Source: JARYGU01 sp033795365 (GTDB lineage Bacteria > Pseudomonadota > Alphaproteobacteria > Rhizobiales > Rhizobiaceae). Taken from it: 64,000 nt of DNA. Below, in pieces: positions 32,662 through 43,524 of this stretch (position 1 is its first letter; every line of letters begins with the position of its first letter). Where the stretch lies: assembly GCA_033795365.1 (NCBI GenBank), contig JARYGU010000020.1, positions 1 through 64,000 on the forward strand. The letters are read 5' to 3'. The notes under the pieces were generated by a model that did no database searches, was not told the DNA's origin, and saw nothing but the letters and a program-made list of their open reading frames with translations. The position numbers and the translations under genes were made by a program.

Positions 32662-33378
32662 ATGGAACAGGTAGGTTTGGCGGCAACGAGCGACGTGACC
32701 CTCTGGTCGCTTTTCATGCAGGCCGGGTTTGTGGTCAAGTTGGTCATGCTGGGGCTGATCGCCGCCTCCGTCTGGACCTGGGCGATCGTCGTCGACAAGA
32801 CGCTCTCCTACGGCAAGGCGCGGCGCCAGCTCGACGGTTTCGAGCAGGTATTCTGGTCGGGTCAGTCGCTCGAGGAGCTCTACCGGACGCTTTCGGACCG
32901 GCAGACCTCCGGCATGAGCGCGATCTTCGTGGCGGCGATGCGCGAATGGAAGAAGAGCTTCGAGCGCGGCGCCCGCTCGCCGATCGGGCTGCAGATGCGT
33001 ATCGACCGGGCGATGGACGTGACGCTCGCCCGTGAATCGGAGACGCTGGAAGCAAGACTCGGATCGCTCGCCACCATCGGTTCGGCGGCGCCCTTCATCG
33101 GCCTTTTCGGCACGGTGGTCGGCATCATGACATCGTTCCAGGCGATCGCCGGCTCGAAGTCGACGAACCTGGCGGTCGTGGCGCCGGGTATCGCGGAAGC
33201 GCTTCTTGCCACCGCCATCGGCCTTCTCGCCGCAATTCCGGCGGTTATCGCCTACAACAAGTTCTCTGCCGACGCCGGCAAGCTTACGGCGCGCATGGAA
33301 GCGTTCGCGGACGAGTTTTCCGCCATTCTTTCGCGCCAGATCGATGAAAAGCTGCAGCCGCGTCAGGCGGCGCAGTAA
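32662..33378 (+). CDS. tolQ: Tol-Pal system proton channel subunit TolQ
   Basis: The 238-residue inner-membrane protein has three predicted membrane segments (about 20-42, 138-160 and 172-195) and the conserved 'ATIGSAAPFIGLFGTVVGIM' region of the TolQ/ExbB family. With TolR it forms the proton-driven motor that pulls in the outer membrane at division. I start at ATG 32662 (MEQVGLA), the second possible start. TolR follows 27 bases later. Confidence 0.95.
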   Translation: MEQVGLAATSDVTLWSLFMQAGFVVKLVMLGLIAASVWTWAIVVDKTLSYGKARRQLDGFEQVFWSGQSLEELYRTLSDRQTSGMSAIFVAAMREWKKSFERGARSPIGLQMRIDRAMDVTLARESETLEARLGSLATIGSAAPFIGLFGTVVGIMTSFQAIAGSKSTNLAVVAPGIAEALLATAIGLLAAIPAVIAYNKFSADAGKLTARMEAFADEFSAILSRQIDEKLQPRQAAQ

Positions 33379-33405
33379 CGGCGCGCGGAAACGGAGAGCA
33401 AGCCC

Positions 33406-33855
33406 ATGGGCATGTCAGTCGGGCAGAAGAATTCCGGAGGCGGAAGGCGCCGGCGCAGCGGCAAGCGCGGACCGATCAGCGAGATCAACGTGACGCCTTT
33501 CGTGGACGTCATGCTGGTGCTCCTGATCATCTTCATGGTGGCCGCGCCGCTGATGACGGTCGGCGTGCCGATCGACCTGCCGGAAACGCAGGCCAAAGCA
33601 CTGAATTCGGAGACGCAGCCGATCACCATCTCGGTGAACAAGGAAGGCGAGATCTACATGCAGGAGACGCCGATCGCTCTCGACGAGGTCGTGCCGAAGC
33701 TGCAGGCGATCGCCACCACCGGCTATGACGAGCGCATCTATGTGCGCGGCGACACGAATGCCGGTTACGGCACGGTGATGCAGGTCATGGCGCGCATTTC
33801 GGCCGCCGGATACAAGAATCTCGGTCTCGTGACCCTGCAGGAACAGGACGAGTAA
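33406..33855 (+). CDS. tolR: Tol-Pal system protein TolR
   Basis: The 149-residue protein has a basic cytoplasmic N-terminus, one membrane helix carrying the proton-pathway Asp ('INVTPFVDVMLVLLIIFMV', near residue 32) and a periplasmic ExbD-like domain. It is the partner of TolQ. GGAGAG precedes the ATG. TolA begins seven bases after its stop. Confidence 0.95.
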   Translation: MGMSVGQKNSGGGRRRRSGKRGPISEINVTPFVDVMLVLLIIFMVAAPLMTVGVPIDLPETQAKALNSETQPITISVNKEGEIYMQETPIALDEVVPKLQAIATTGYDERIYVRGDTNAGYGTVMQVMARISAAGYKNLGLVTLQEQDE

Positions 33856-33862
33856 GGACGCG

Positions 33863-34939
33863 ATGAAGGGCAGTCTCGCCACATCCGCCGTACTTCACGC
33901 CCTGGTGCTCACCTGGGCGCTGGCTTCGCTCGGCAGTCCGGAAAGTTTCGACGTCGCCGATGTCGAGGCATTCCCCGTCGATATCGTTCCGATCGAGGAA
34001 ATCACCCAGATCCAGCAGGGCGACAAGACCGCGCCCGCAAAGGAGAAGGCGTCGCCGGTTCCGACCACGAAGCCGACCGTCGTCGAGAATGCCGAGAACG
34101 CCGGCGAGAACGACGTCGACCTGAAGACCCCGCCGACGCCCGCCAAGAAACCCGATACCGTCGAGACGGCCGCCGCGCCGAAGAAGACGGAGCAGCCGGT
34201 GCCGAAGCCGGATCCGGAGCCCACGCCGGATCCGGTCAAGGAGATCATCAAGGAGGAGCCTGCGAGCGAACCGGCGACCGAGGTCGCGGCGCTGCCGGAG
34301 CCGAAGCAGGAGGTCGAGCCCGAGCCGAAACCGGACGTGACGCCGACGGAGCAGGCGCCCGCCGAAAACCCCGAGGCCGAGGCGCTTCCCGACAACGTGC
34401 CGGTACCGGCCGCCAAGCCGAAAGTCGAGCAGGCGCAGGCCCAGACCGCAAAGACGCCGGAGCGCAAGAAGGAAGAGAAGAAGCCGCAGAAGAAGGCATC
34501 TTCCGCCAACGAAAGCGACTTCAACGCGGATGAGGTGGCAGCCCTTCTGAACAAGCAGGAAGCGGCCGGCGGCGGTGCGAAGCGCTCGACCGAAGAGGCG
34601 GCGCTCGGCGGCAAGAAGACGACCGGCGGCTCCAAGCTTTCGATGAGCGAGATGGATGCGCTGCGCGGCCAGATCCAGAACAACTGGTCGATCATTCCCG
34701 GAATGGCGGATGCTTCCGACGTGCGCATCCAGGTGAAGATGCAGCTCGACCGCAACGGCGACATCGTCGGCGAGCCGGAAGTCGTGGCGACCGGCGGCTC
34801 GGACGCGGCCCGGCGGGCGCTTGCCGGCGGCGCGCGGCGCGCCATCATGAAATCGCGGCCCTTCAAAGGGCTGCCGGCAGAAAAATACGATGCGTGGAGC
34901 GAGGTGGTCGTCAATTTCGACCCGAGCTCCATGTTCTGA
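33863..34939 (+). CDS. tolA: Tol-Pal system protein TolA
   Basis: The 358-residue protein has one N-terminal membrane anchor (about 7-25), a long Pro/Glu/Lys/Ala-rich periplasmic spacer (about 50-240) and a C-terminal TolA/TonB-like domain beginning near 260 ('MSEMDALRGQIQNNWSIIPG') with 'VQVKMQLDRNGDIVGEPEVV'-type strands. It links the TolQR motor to Pal and TolB. The spacer is Pro-rich rather than the long Ala/Lys helix of E. coli, as usual in rhizobia. Confidence 0.9.
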   Translation: MKGSLATSAVLHALVLTWALASLGSPESFDVADVEAFPVDIVPIEEITQIQQGDKTAPAKEKASPVPTTKPTVVENAENAGENDVDLKTPPTPAKKPDTVETAAAPKKTEQPVPKPDPEPTPDPVKEIIKEEPASEPATEVAALPEPKQEVEPEPKPDVTPTEQAPAENPEAEALPDNVPVPAAKPKVEQAQAQTAKTPERKKEEKKPQKKASSANESDFNADEVAALLNKQEAAGGGAKRSTEEAALGGKKTTGGSKLSMSEMDALRGQIQNNWSIIPGMADASDVRIQVKMQLDRNGDIVGEPEVVATGGSDAARRALAGGARRAIMKSRPFKGLPAEKYDAWSEVVVNFDPSSMF

Positions 34940-34970
34940 GCAAGAAAAACTAGGGAAGGCCTAGAACACC

Positions 34971-36275
34971 ATGTTGAAACGCAATCTTCTCCGTTTTCTG
35001 GTCGTGCTGACCGGCCTGGCGGCGTTCCTGTCGCCGGCCTGGGCGCTGGTGGAAATCAACATCAACAAGGGCAATGTCGAACCGCTGCCGATCGCCGTCA
35101 CCGATTTCGTCGCCGGCGGGGATCTCGGGCAGAGGATTACGGACGTGATCGCGGCGGACCTGAAGCGTTCGGGTCTCTTCGCCCCGATCGGCAAGCAGGC
35201 CTTCATCGAGAAGATCTCCAATCCCGACCAGGCACCTCGCTTCGAAGACTGGAAGGTGATCAATGCGCAGGCACTCGTCACCGGCCGGGTGACGCAGGAA
35301 GGGGACGGGCGGCTTCGCGCCGAGTTCCGTCTCTGGGACACCTTTGCCGGCCAGCAGCTGACGGGACAGCAATTCTATACGCAGCCCGAGAACTGGCGCC
35401 GCGTCGCCCACATCATCGCCGATGCGATCTACGAGCGGCTGACGGGCGAGAAGGGCTATTTCGACACCCGCGTCGTCTATGTCGCCGAGAGCGGCCCGAA
35501 GACGGCCCGCAAGCGTCAGCTCTCGATCATGGACCAGGACGGGGCTAATGCGCGCGCGCTCACCAATTCCAACGACATCGTGCTGACGCCGCGCTTCTCG
35601 CCGAGCCGGCAGGAAATCACCTACATGTCCTTCGAGGGCAACCAGCCGCGCGTCTACCTGCTCCAGCTTGAAACGGGGCAGCGCGAAGTGGTCGGCAATT
35701 TCCCCGGCATGACCTTCTCGCCGCGCTTCTCGCCGGATGGCCAGAAGGTCATCATGAGCCTGCAGCAGGAGGGCAATTCCAACATCTACACGATGGACCT
35801 GCGCTCGCGCACGACGACGCGGCTGACCTCGACCGCGGCCATCGACACCTCGCCCTCCTACTCGCCGGACGGCAACCGGATCGTCTTCGAAAGCGATCGC
35901 GGCGGGCGCCAGCAGCTCTATGTGATGAATGCCGACGGCTCCGGCCAGAACCGCATCTCCTTCGGCGACGGCTCCTATTCGACGCCGGTCTGGTCGCCGC
36001 GCGGCGATCTCATCGCCTTCACCAAGCAGTCGGGCGGCAAGTTCTCGATCGGCGTGATGAAGCCGGACGGTTCGGGCGAGCGCATCCTGACCACGGGCTT
36101 CCACAACGAGGGCCCGACCTGGGCGCCGAACGGGCGCGTGCTGATGTTCTTCCGGCAGAATGCCGGTGCCGGCGGGCCGCAGCTCTTCTCCATCGATCTT
36201 ACGGGTTACAACGAGCAGCAGATCCCCACGGCGGGCTTCGCCTCCGACCCGGCCTGGTCGCCGCTGCTCGAATAG
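34971..36275 (+). CDS. tolB: Tol-Pal system beta-propeller protein TolB
   Basis: The 434-residue periplasmic protein has a signal peptide (1-25, ending SPAWA), an N-terminal domain, and six propeller repeats visible as recurring 'SPDG' and 'FSPS' blades, for example 'YSPDGNRIVFESDRGG' and 'WSPRGDLIAFTKQSGG'. It binds Pal and is released by TolA. It follows tolA by 31 bases. Confidence 0.96.
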   Translation: MLKRNLLRFLVVLTGLAAFLSPAWALVEININKGNVEPLPIAVTDFVAGGDLGQRITDVIAADLKRSGLFAPIGKQAFIEKISNPDQAPRFEDWKVINAQALVTGRVTQEGDGRLRAEFRLWDTFAGQQLTGQQFYTQPENWRRVAHIIADAIYERLTGEKGYFDTRVVYVAESGPKTARKRQLSIMDQDGANARALTNSNDIVLTPRFSPSRQEITYMSFEGNQPRVYLLQLETGQREVVGNFPGMTFSPRFSPDGQKVIMSLQQEGNSNIYTMDLRSRTTTRLTSTAAIDTSPSYSPDGNRIVFESDRGGRQQLYVMNADGSGQNRISFGDGSYSTPVWSPRGDLIAFTKQSGGKFSIGVMKPDGSGERILTTGFHNEGPTWAPNGRVLMFFRQNAGAGGPQLFSIDLTGYNEQQIPTAGFASDPAWSPLLE

Positions 36276-36343
36276 GCGGCGGGAATTGTGGCGCGGCCGC
36301 CGCTTTCTTGCCGCAAAGTCCTGTAAACCAGGCGGAAAGGACA

Positions 36344-36370
36344 GGGAATCGCGGTAAAGGCCGCGTTCCC
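36344..36370 (+). other. Strong hairpin between tolB and pal
   Basis: GGGAATCGCGG and CCGCGTTCCC form a near-perfect stem with a six-base loop. No T-run follows. It may partly end transcription from tolB or protect the tolB mRNA while allowing a separate pal transcript. Confidence 0.45.
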
Positions 36371-36507
36371 TACCGCAAAGAGGGAGCATCGGGGCAAGCA
36401 TCCGTTAACCATAATCGTTGAAAGCAGATTAACCGCTCCCGCTTACAGTCTGGCAACCCTGATCGAATCCAGGTCCCCATTTAAACCGACGCTAAGGAGA
36501 CCGGCCC

Positions 36508-37038
36508 ATGAGCCGAATTGACACCCCGGCGGCAAGCCGCATGCAGACCATCGCCCGCAACCCGGTGATGATCGCCCTTTGCATGACGCTCGCGCTTGCC
36601 GGTTGCGCATCCAAGAAGAATCTGCCGAACAACGCTTCCGAACTCGGGCTCAACGGCTCGTCCGCGACCCCGGGCTCGCAGCAGGACTTCACCGTCAACG
36701 TCGGCGACCGCATCTTCTTCGATACGGACTCCTCGTCGGTTCGTGCGGATGCCGCCGCGACGCTCGACCGTCAGGCACAGTGGCTGCAGCGCTACCCGAA
36801 CTATGCGATCACGATCGAAGGCCATGCCGACGAGCGCGGCACGCGCGAATACAACCTTGCGCTCGGTGCGCGCCGTGCGGCCGCCACCCGCCAGTATCTC
36901 GCCGGCCGCGGCGTTCCGGCCAACCGGATGAAGACGATTTCCTACGGCAAGGAGCGGCCGGTCGCCGTCTGCGACGACATCTCCTGCTGGTCGCAGAACC
37001 GCCGCGCAGTCACCGTTCTCGGCGGAGCGGGCATGTAA
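36508..37038 (+). CDS. pal: Peptidoglycan-associated lipoprotein Pal
   Basis: The 176-residue outer-membrane lipoprotein has a lipobox LALAGC with the lipidated Cys at residue 33, and an OmpA-like peptidoglycan-binding domain ('RIFFDTDSSSVRADA', 'ITIEGHADERGTREYNLALG', 'SYGKERPVA'). CTAAGGAGACC precedes the ATG. It sits 232 bases after tolB and ends at an intrinsic terminator. Confidence 0.96.
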   Translation: MSRIDTPAASRMQTIARNPVMIALCMTLALAGCASKKNLPNNASELGLNGSSATPGSQQDFTVNVGDRIFFDTDSSSVRADAAATLDRQAQWLQRYPNYAITIEGHADERGTREYNLALGARRAAATRQYLAGRGVPANRMKTISYGKERPVAVCDDISCWSQNRRAVTVLGGAGM

Positions 37039-37063
37039 TCCTGCAACAGGGATCAAGAGACGA

Positions 37064-37092
37064 GGCGGTCTTCGGGCCGCCTTTTCTTTTTT
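37064..37092 (+). terminator. Intrinsic terminator after pal
   Basis: GGCGGTC-TTCG-GGCCGCC with a stable UUCG-type loop is followed by TTTTCTTTTTT. A clear rho-independent terminator that separates pal from cpoB. Confidence 0.85.
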
Positions 37093-37192
37093 AACACACT
37101 TTGGCCGAAGTCCGTTGCTTTTTGGGTGCATTTGGAAAAATCTGCGGTTGCGCGCATCAGGCGCGCTGATGAACCCAACAGGACGAAGACCT

Positions 37193-38194
37193 ATGAGAAA
37201 ACTTGTCGCGGCAGGCCTCTTGAGCCTGACAGCCGTTGCCGGATCGGCGGGGATGCTGCACGCTTCGCCGCTTTCGGCACTGGCGAACCGCTTCATGCCT
37301 GCAGCGCAGCACGACGGCGGCCAGATCGTGCTCGCCCAGGCCAACGAAATCGGCCGCATCGGCCAGCTCGAGGAACAGATCCGTTCGCTCAACGGCAGGA
37401 TCGAGGAAATGAGCTATCAGCTCCTGCAGATGCAGGAACAGCTGCGCAAGGCTCAGGAAGACAACGAGTACCGTTTCCAGGATCTGGAAAGCGGGAAGGC
37501 GACGGGCAAGAGCGGTTCGCTCGACAGGCCCGTCAATGGCGGACAGCGGAATTCCGAGACCGCTGCCTCGGGGCTGCCGGCGGATCAATCCGCCGCGGCC
37601 GACACCTCCACCTTCGGTGGCGATCCGGGTGCCGGTTCGGGCGCATCGCGGGGCGCTCCACCGCAGGAGCTTGGGTCGATTCGCTTCGACGAGAGCGGCA
37701 ATCCTGTCGGTGCCGACATGAACCAGAGCGCCTCGATCAGCAACGATACCTCGCTGCCGGGCGTCGATCCCGGTCTTCCGCCTCAATCCGGGCAGGCGAC
37801 CGCATCGCTCGACAATCCGGACGACATCTACCAGGCGGCTTACGGCCATGTGCTTTCCGGCGACTACCAGCTCGCCGAAAAGGAATTCCGCGACTATCTC
37901 GACATCTATCCGAACGGCGACAAGGCTGCCGACGCCAATTTCTGGATGGGCGAGGCGCAGTATTCGCAGGGTAATTTCAACGAGGCGGCCAAGACCTTCC
38001 TCAATGCGCACCAGACCTACGGAAAGTCGAAGAAGGCGCCGGAAATGCTGCTGAAGCTCGGCATGTCGCTTGCCGCTCTCGACAACCGCGAAACCGCCTG
38101 CGCGACGCTTCGCGAGGTGAACAAGCGCTACCCCGATGCTTCCCAGGCTGTGAAGACCAAGGTCTCCAGCGAGCGCAGCCGGCTCTCCTGTTGA
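37193..38194 (+). CDS. cpoB: Cell division coordinator CpoB (YbgF)
   Basis: The 333-residue periplasmic protein has a signal peptide (1-23), a coiled-coil segment near 55-100 ('IGQLEEQIRSLNGRIEEMSYQ'), a low-complexity linker and C-terminal TPR repeats from about 210 ('AYGHVLSGDYQLAEKEF'). In E. coli CpoB links Tol-Pal with peptidoglycan synthesis. I chose ATG 37193, which puts the signal peptide at the N-terminus. Its stop overlaps the tilS start. Confidence 0.92.
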   Translation: MRKLVAAGLLSLTAVAGSAGMLHASPLSALANRFMPAAQHDGGQIVLAQANEIGRIGQLEEQIRSLNGRIEEMSYQLLQMQEQLRKAQEDNEYRFQDLESGKATGKSGSLDRPVNGGQRNSETAASGLPADQSAAADTSTFGGDPGAGSGASRGAPPQELGSIRFDESGNPVGADMNQSASISNDTSLPGVDPGLPPQSGQATASLDNPDDIYQAAYGHVLSGDYQLAEKEFRDYLDIYPNGDKAADANFWMGEAQYSQGNFNEAAKTFLNAHQTYGKSKKAPEMLLKLGMSLAALDNRETACATLREVNKRYPDASQAVKTKVSSERSRLSC

Positions 38195-39537
38195 GCCCTG
38201 CCGAACCGATTGCCGTGGCGCGCGCGGGCGAAAATGCCGTTGTCGATGCAGCCGGCCGGTTCCTCAAGAGTTTTCAAAACCCTGTAAGGCTGCTGGTGGC
38301 GGTCTCCGGGGGGAGTGATTCCACCGGGCTCCTGCTGGCGTTTGCCGCGGCCCTGAGAACGGGACGCCATCCCGGATTTTCCCTTCTTGCCTCTACGGTC
38401 GATCATGGCCTGCGCCGCGAATCCGCGAATGAGGCTGCGGCGGTAGCGGCGCTTTGCGAGCGCAACGGCATTCGCCATATCACCCGCCGCTGGGAGGGCG
38501 AGAAGCCCGCGAGCGGCCTGCAGGCGGCGGCGCGCGAAAAGCGCTACGAGCTCCTTGCCGACGTTGCGCGGGAAGAGCACGCCGCGGCGATCCTGACGGC
38601 CCATACGGCAGAAGACCAGCGCGAGACGATCGCCATGCGCGCCGCACGGGTGGAGGAGGGGATCGGCCTTTCCGGCATGGCGCCGGCCGTTCTCTTCGAT
38701 CAGAGCGTCTGGGTGATGCGGCCGTTTCTCGGCCTCCAGCGTGCCGACATCCGCAGCTTTCTCGCGGCCGAGAAAGAGGGGTGGATCGATGATCCAAGCA
38801 ATGCGGACGAGGCTTTCGAGCGCGTCCGCATCCGCAACCTGCCGATCGGGCCTTCGCATTCGGGCGAAAGAGCCGGGCGTGAGCGCTCAAGGCTTTCGGC
38901 CCAGGCCGCGGACGTCCTGCGCCGATGCGTGACGCTGACAGCAGGGGCTGTGGCGGTGATCGCGGCGCGCGATATCGCGCTGTTGCGTGGGGATCCGGCG
39001 GGATGGCGCGCATTGATGTCGCTTACCGCGGTTCTTGGAGGAAGGCGCTATCCGCCGGATCGGTCCGCCGCAGCCAGGATCGGCGCATTTCTGGAAAGCG
39101 GCAAACTGTCGCGCATCACCGCCGGGCGGGTGGTCTTCGACCGCCGCCGCGAAGGGCTTTATCTCTACCGGGAACATCGCGGTGTTGCGGCGGTGACGGT
39201 CGAACCCGGCGGAACCGCGCTCTGGGACGGCCGCTACGAGATCCGCAACCTCTCGGCCGCGCGGATGACCGTCAGCGCTGCCGGGGCGGGCGAAGCGTCT
39301 CTCCTCGACGGCGATATGCCCGGGCTGCCCTCCGGCGTTGCCGCGCGTGCGCAAAAGGCTTTTCCGGCCGTTTCCGGAAGGGCGGAAGCATCCCACGAGC
39401 GGGAAACGGCGAACATGACGGCCGAGCACCGGCTTGCACCCTTCGACCGTTTCCTTCCGGTCTTCGACCTCGCGCTTGCAAATGCGATGGCGGAGCTCTT
39501 CGGGCGGCACGCCTATCCCGCTCCGCCGAACGCGTAA
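38191..39537 (+). CDS. tilS: tRNA(Ile)-lysidine synthase TilS
   Basis: The 448-residue enzyme adds lysine to the wobble cytidine of tRNA-Ile(CAU). The PP-loop SGGSDS lies at 39-44 and 'ILTAHTAEDQRETIAMR' and 'WVMRPFLGLQRADI' are typical. The start proposed is a TTG overlapping the cpoB stop (TTGA at 38191-38194); an ATG-free N-terminus makes the exact start uncertain, with a GTG seven codons further as alternative. Confidence 0.9.
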   Translation: MSPAEPIAVARAGENAVVDAAGRFLKSFQNPVRLLVAVSGGSDSTGLLLAFAAALRTGRHPGFSLLASTVDHGLRRESANEAAAVAALCERNGIRHITRRWEGEKPASGLQAAAREKRYELLADVAREEHAAAILTAHTAEDQRETIAMRAARVEEGIGLSGMAPAVLFDQSVWVMRPFLGLQRADIRSFLAAEKEGWIDDPSNADEAFERVRIRNLPIGPSHSGERAGRERSRLSAQAADVLRRCVTLTAGAVAVIAARDIALLRGDPAGWRALMSLTAVLGGRRYPPDRSAAARIGAFLESGKLSRITAGRVVFDRRREGLYLYREHRGVAAVTVEPGGTALWDGRYEIRNLSAARMTVSAAGAGEASLLDGDMPGLPSGVAARAQKAFPAVSGRAEASHERETANMTAEHRLAPFDRFLPVFDLALANAMAELFGRHAYPAPPNA

Positions 39538-39599
39538 CCGTAAATCCGCCATATGCGCTGACGATATTTGCAGAAATACCCTTCGGTTGCGCGGTTCGC

Positions 39600-39628
39600 C
39601 TTGGCAACGCCTTGCTGCAGCCCTATGT
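39600..39628 (+). promoter_or_regulatory. Promoter candidate of ftsH
   Basis: CTTGGC (39600-39605), 17 bases, and CTATGT (39623-39628) fit the rhizobial CTTGAC-N17-CTATAT consensus, 58 bases before the ftsH start. Heat-shock sigma promoters are similar in this group, so RpoH control is possible. Confidence 0.5.
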
Positions 39629-39685
39629 TAGGCGATAGTAAAGCGGCCGTACAATACAAAGCCGAGAAAGTGCCCGGGAAGCTCG

Positions 39686-41635
<1,950 letters not shown>

Positions 41636-41662
41636 GCATTCCGATACCACCGGATAATCCCG

Positions 41663-41692
41663 TCGGCCGCAGCGTCTAAGCCCTGCGGCCGA
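41663..41692 (+). terminator. Hairpin after ftsH
   Basis: TCGGCCGCAG and CTGCGGCCGA form a perfect ten-base stem 27 bases after the ftsH stop. The T-run that follows is weak (TGTTGCTT), so termination may be partial. Confidence 0.5.
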
Positions 41693-41915
41693 TGTTGCTT
41701 GCATCGGTTGTATGACTTGAAGCTCTTCTGCTCTCGTAACAGGATGTAATGAATTCTGATGGCTGGTTGGGTGCTCTTTTAAGGTATTTGTGGCAAAGAG
41801 GGACAATCAGCCGGGCGCGAAAGCGCCATTGAAACGGCCGGCACACTTAGGAGCGCGCGTGATGACTGCGGTAGCTGCGCGGATGCGAGGCCGGCGACAG
41901 GCGTCAGGAGCAGAT

Positions 41916-43268
41916 ATGAAACGTCGTTATTTCGGCACGGACGGTATCCGGGGGCAATCGAATCTTTTTCCGATGACGCCGGACCTGGCCATGCGGGTCG
42001 GCATCGCCGTCGGGACGATCTTCCGCCGCGGTTCGCACCGTCACCGCGTGGTGATCGGCAAGGATACGCGGCTTTCCGGCTACATGCTCGAGAATGCCAT
42101 GGTGGCCGGCTTCACCGCCGCGGGCGTCGACGCCTTCGTGCTGGGTCCGATCCCGACGCCGGCCGTCGCGATGCTCACCCGGTCGCTGAGGGCCGATATC
42201 GGCGTGATGATCTCCGCCTCGCACAATCCCTACCAGGACAACGGCATCAAGCTTTTCGGCCCGGACGGTTACAAACTCTCCGACGAGCTGGAGACGCAGA
42301 TCGAGGAACTTCTCGACAAGGACATCTCCATGCAGCTTGCCAAGTCCGACGAGATCGGCCGGGCCAAGCGCATCGACGGCGTGCACGACCGCTATATCGA
42401 GCATGCCAAGCGCACGCTGCCGCGCGACGTGACGCTGCACGGTCTTCGGGTGGCGATCGATTGCGCCAACGGGGCGGCCTACAAGGTCGCGCCCTCCGCG
42501 CTCTGGGAGCTCGGGGCGGACGTGGTGGCGATCGGCGACGAACCGAACGGCATGAACATCAATCTGGAATGCGGCTCGACGCATCCGGTCGCCCTTTCCA
42601 AGAAGGTCCATGAGGTGCGTGCCGATATCGGCATCGCGCTCGACGGCGATGCGGACCGCGTGCTCATCGTCGACGAAAGCGGCAAGATCATCGACGGCGA
42701 CCAGCTCATGGCGGTGATCGCCGAGACATGGGCGAACGACGGCATGCTCAAGGGCGGCGGGATCGTTGCGACCGTCATGTCCAATCTCGGCCTCGAGCGT
42801 TTCCTGAACGGCAAGGGGCTCAATCTCGAGCGCACCAAGGTCGGCGACCGCTATGTGGTCGAGCATATGCGCCAGAACGATTTCAACGTCGGCGGAGAGC
42901 AATCCGGCCATATCGTGCTTTCCGATTTCGGCACGACGGGGGACGGCCTTGTCGCCGCGCTCCAGGTGCTCGCCTGCGTCAAGCGCAGCGGCAAGCCGGT
43001 GAGCGAAGTGTGCAACCGCTTCGAACCGGTGCCGCAGGTCCTGAAGAACGTGCGCGTCTCCGCCGGCAAGCCGCTGGAGGACCAGATGGTGCGCCAGGCG
43101 ATCGCGGAAGCGGAAAACGCGCTGGCGAAGAACGGCCGCCTGCTTATCCGTCCCTCCGGCACCGAGCCGTTGATCCGGGTAATGGCGGAAGGCGACGACC
43201 GTGGCCAGGTCGAGCGGATCGTCGATGAACTGGTGGGCGTGATCGGATCCGTGCGCAGCGCAGCCTGA
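41916..43268 (+). CDS. glmM: Phosphoglucosamine mutase GlmM
   Basis: The 450-residue enzyme converts glucosamine-6-phosphate to glucosamine-1-phosphate for peptidoglycan and LPS. It has the 'FGTDGIRG' start, the phosphoserine loop 'ISASHNP' with Ser102, the metal loop 'DGDADRVLIVD' and the substrate loop 'GGEQSGHI'. ATG 41916 follows CAGGAG and gives the usual length; the 42 extra codons of the longer frame are not supported. Confidence 0.96.
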   Translation: MKRRYFGTDGIRGQSNLFPMTPDLAMRVGIAVGTIFRRGSHRHRVVIGKDTRLSGYMLENAMVAGFTAAGVDAFVLGPIPTPAVAMLTRSLRADIGVMISASHNPYQDNGIKLFGPDGYKLSDELETQIEELLDKDISMQLAKSDEIGRAKRIDGVHDRYIEHAKRTLPRDVTLHGLRVAIDCANGAAYKVAPSALWELGADVVAIGDEPNGMNINLECGSTHPVALSKKVHEVRADIGIALDGDADRVLIVDESGKIIDGDQLMAVIAETWANDGMLKGGGIVATVMSNLGLERFLNGKGLNLERTKVGDRYVVEHMRQNDFNVGGEQSGHIVLSDFGTTGDGLVAALQVLACVKRSGKPVSEVCNRFEPVPQVLKNVRVSAGKPLEDQMVRQAIAEAENALAKNGRLLIRPSGTEPLIRVMAEGDDRGQVERIVDELVGVIGSVRSAA

Positions 43269-43288
43269 AGAAAGCGGAGTATGCTGGA

Positions 43289-43325
43289 GCGGCAGCCCGG
43301 CTGAAACCGGCTACCGCTCTTTCTT
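43289..43325 (+). terminator. Intrinsic terminator after glmM
   Basis: AGCGGCAGCCCGG pairs with CCGGCTACCGCT around TGAAA and is followed by TTTCTTTTT. It separates glmM from the first outer-membrane barrel gene. Confidence 0.75.
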
Positions 43326-43423
43326 TTTGCGGCCGTGTTCCGGGCGCGACCCCGTAAGCTAAATTCATTAAAAATTTACCGAAGCCGGCAAGCAATGTTA
43401 AGAAACAGGGTAAATTTTCGTAG

Positions 43424-43438
43424 TTAAGCGCAACTTAA
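43424..43438 (+). promoter_or_regulatory. CtrA-type binding site before first barrel gene
   Basis: TTAA-N7-TTAA is matched exactly at 43424-43427 and 43435-43438, extended to the palindrome GTTAAGC...CTTAAC. It lies 87 bases before the gene. The CtrA gene itself is in this window. Confidence 0.55.
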
Positions 43439-43524
43439 CTTTTCTCCTTCATTATCCCACTCGATTGAGGATTTGGACTCCGGACGGCCGGTTGAGCCAA
43501 GCAACACGTTTATTGGGGTGGGCC

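Noticed and set aside
33863..34939. Repeats in tolA suggestive of a tandem-repeat array or CRISPR
   Set aside because: The recurring Pro/Glu/Lys codons are the normal low-complexity spacer of TolA; there are no regular repeat-spacer units anywhere in the window.
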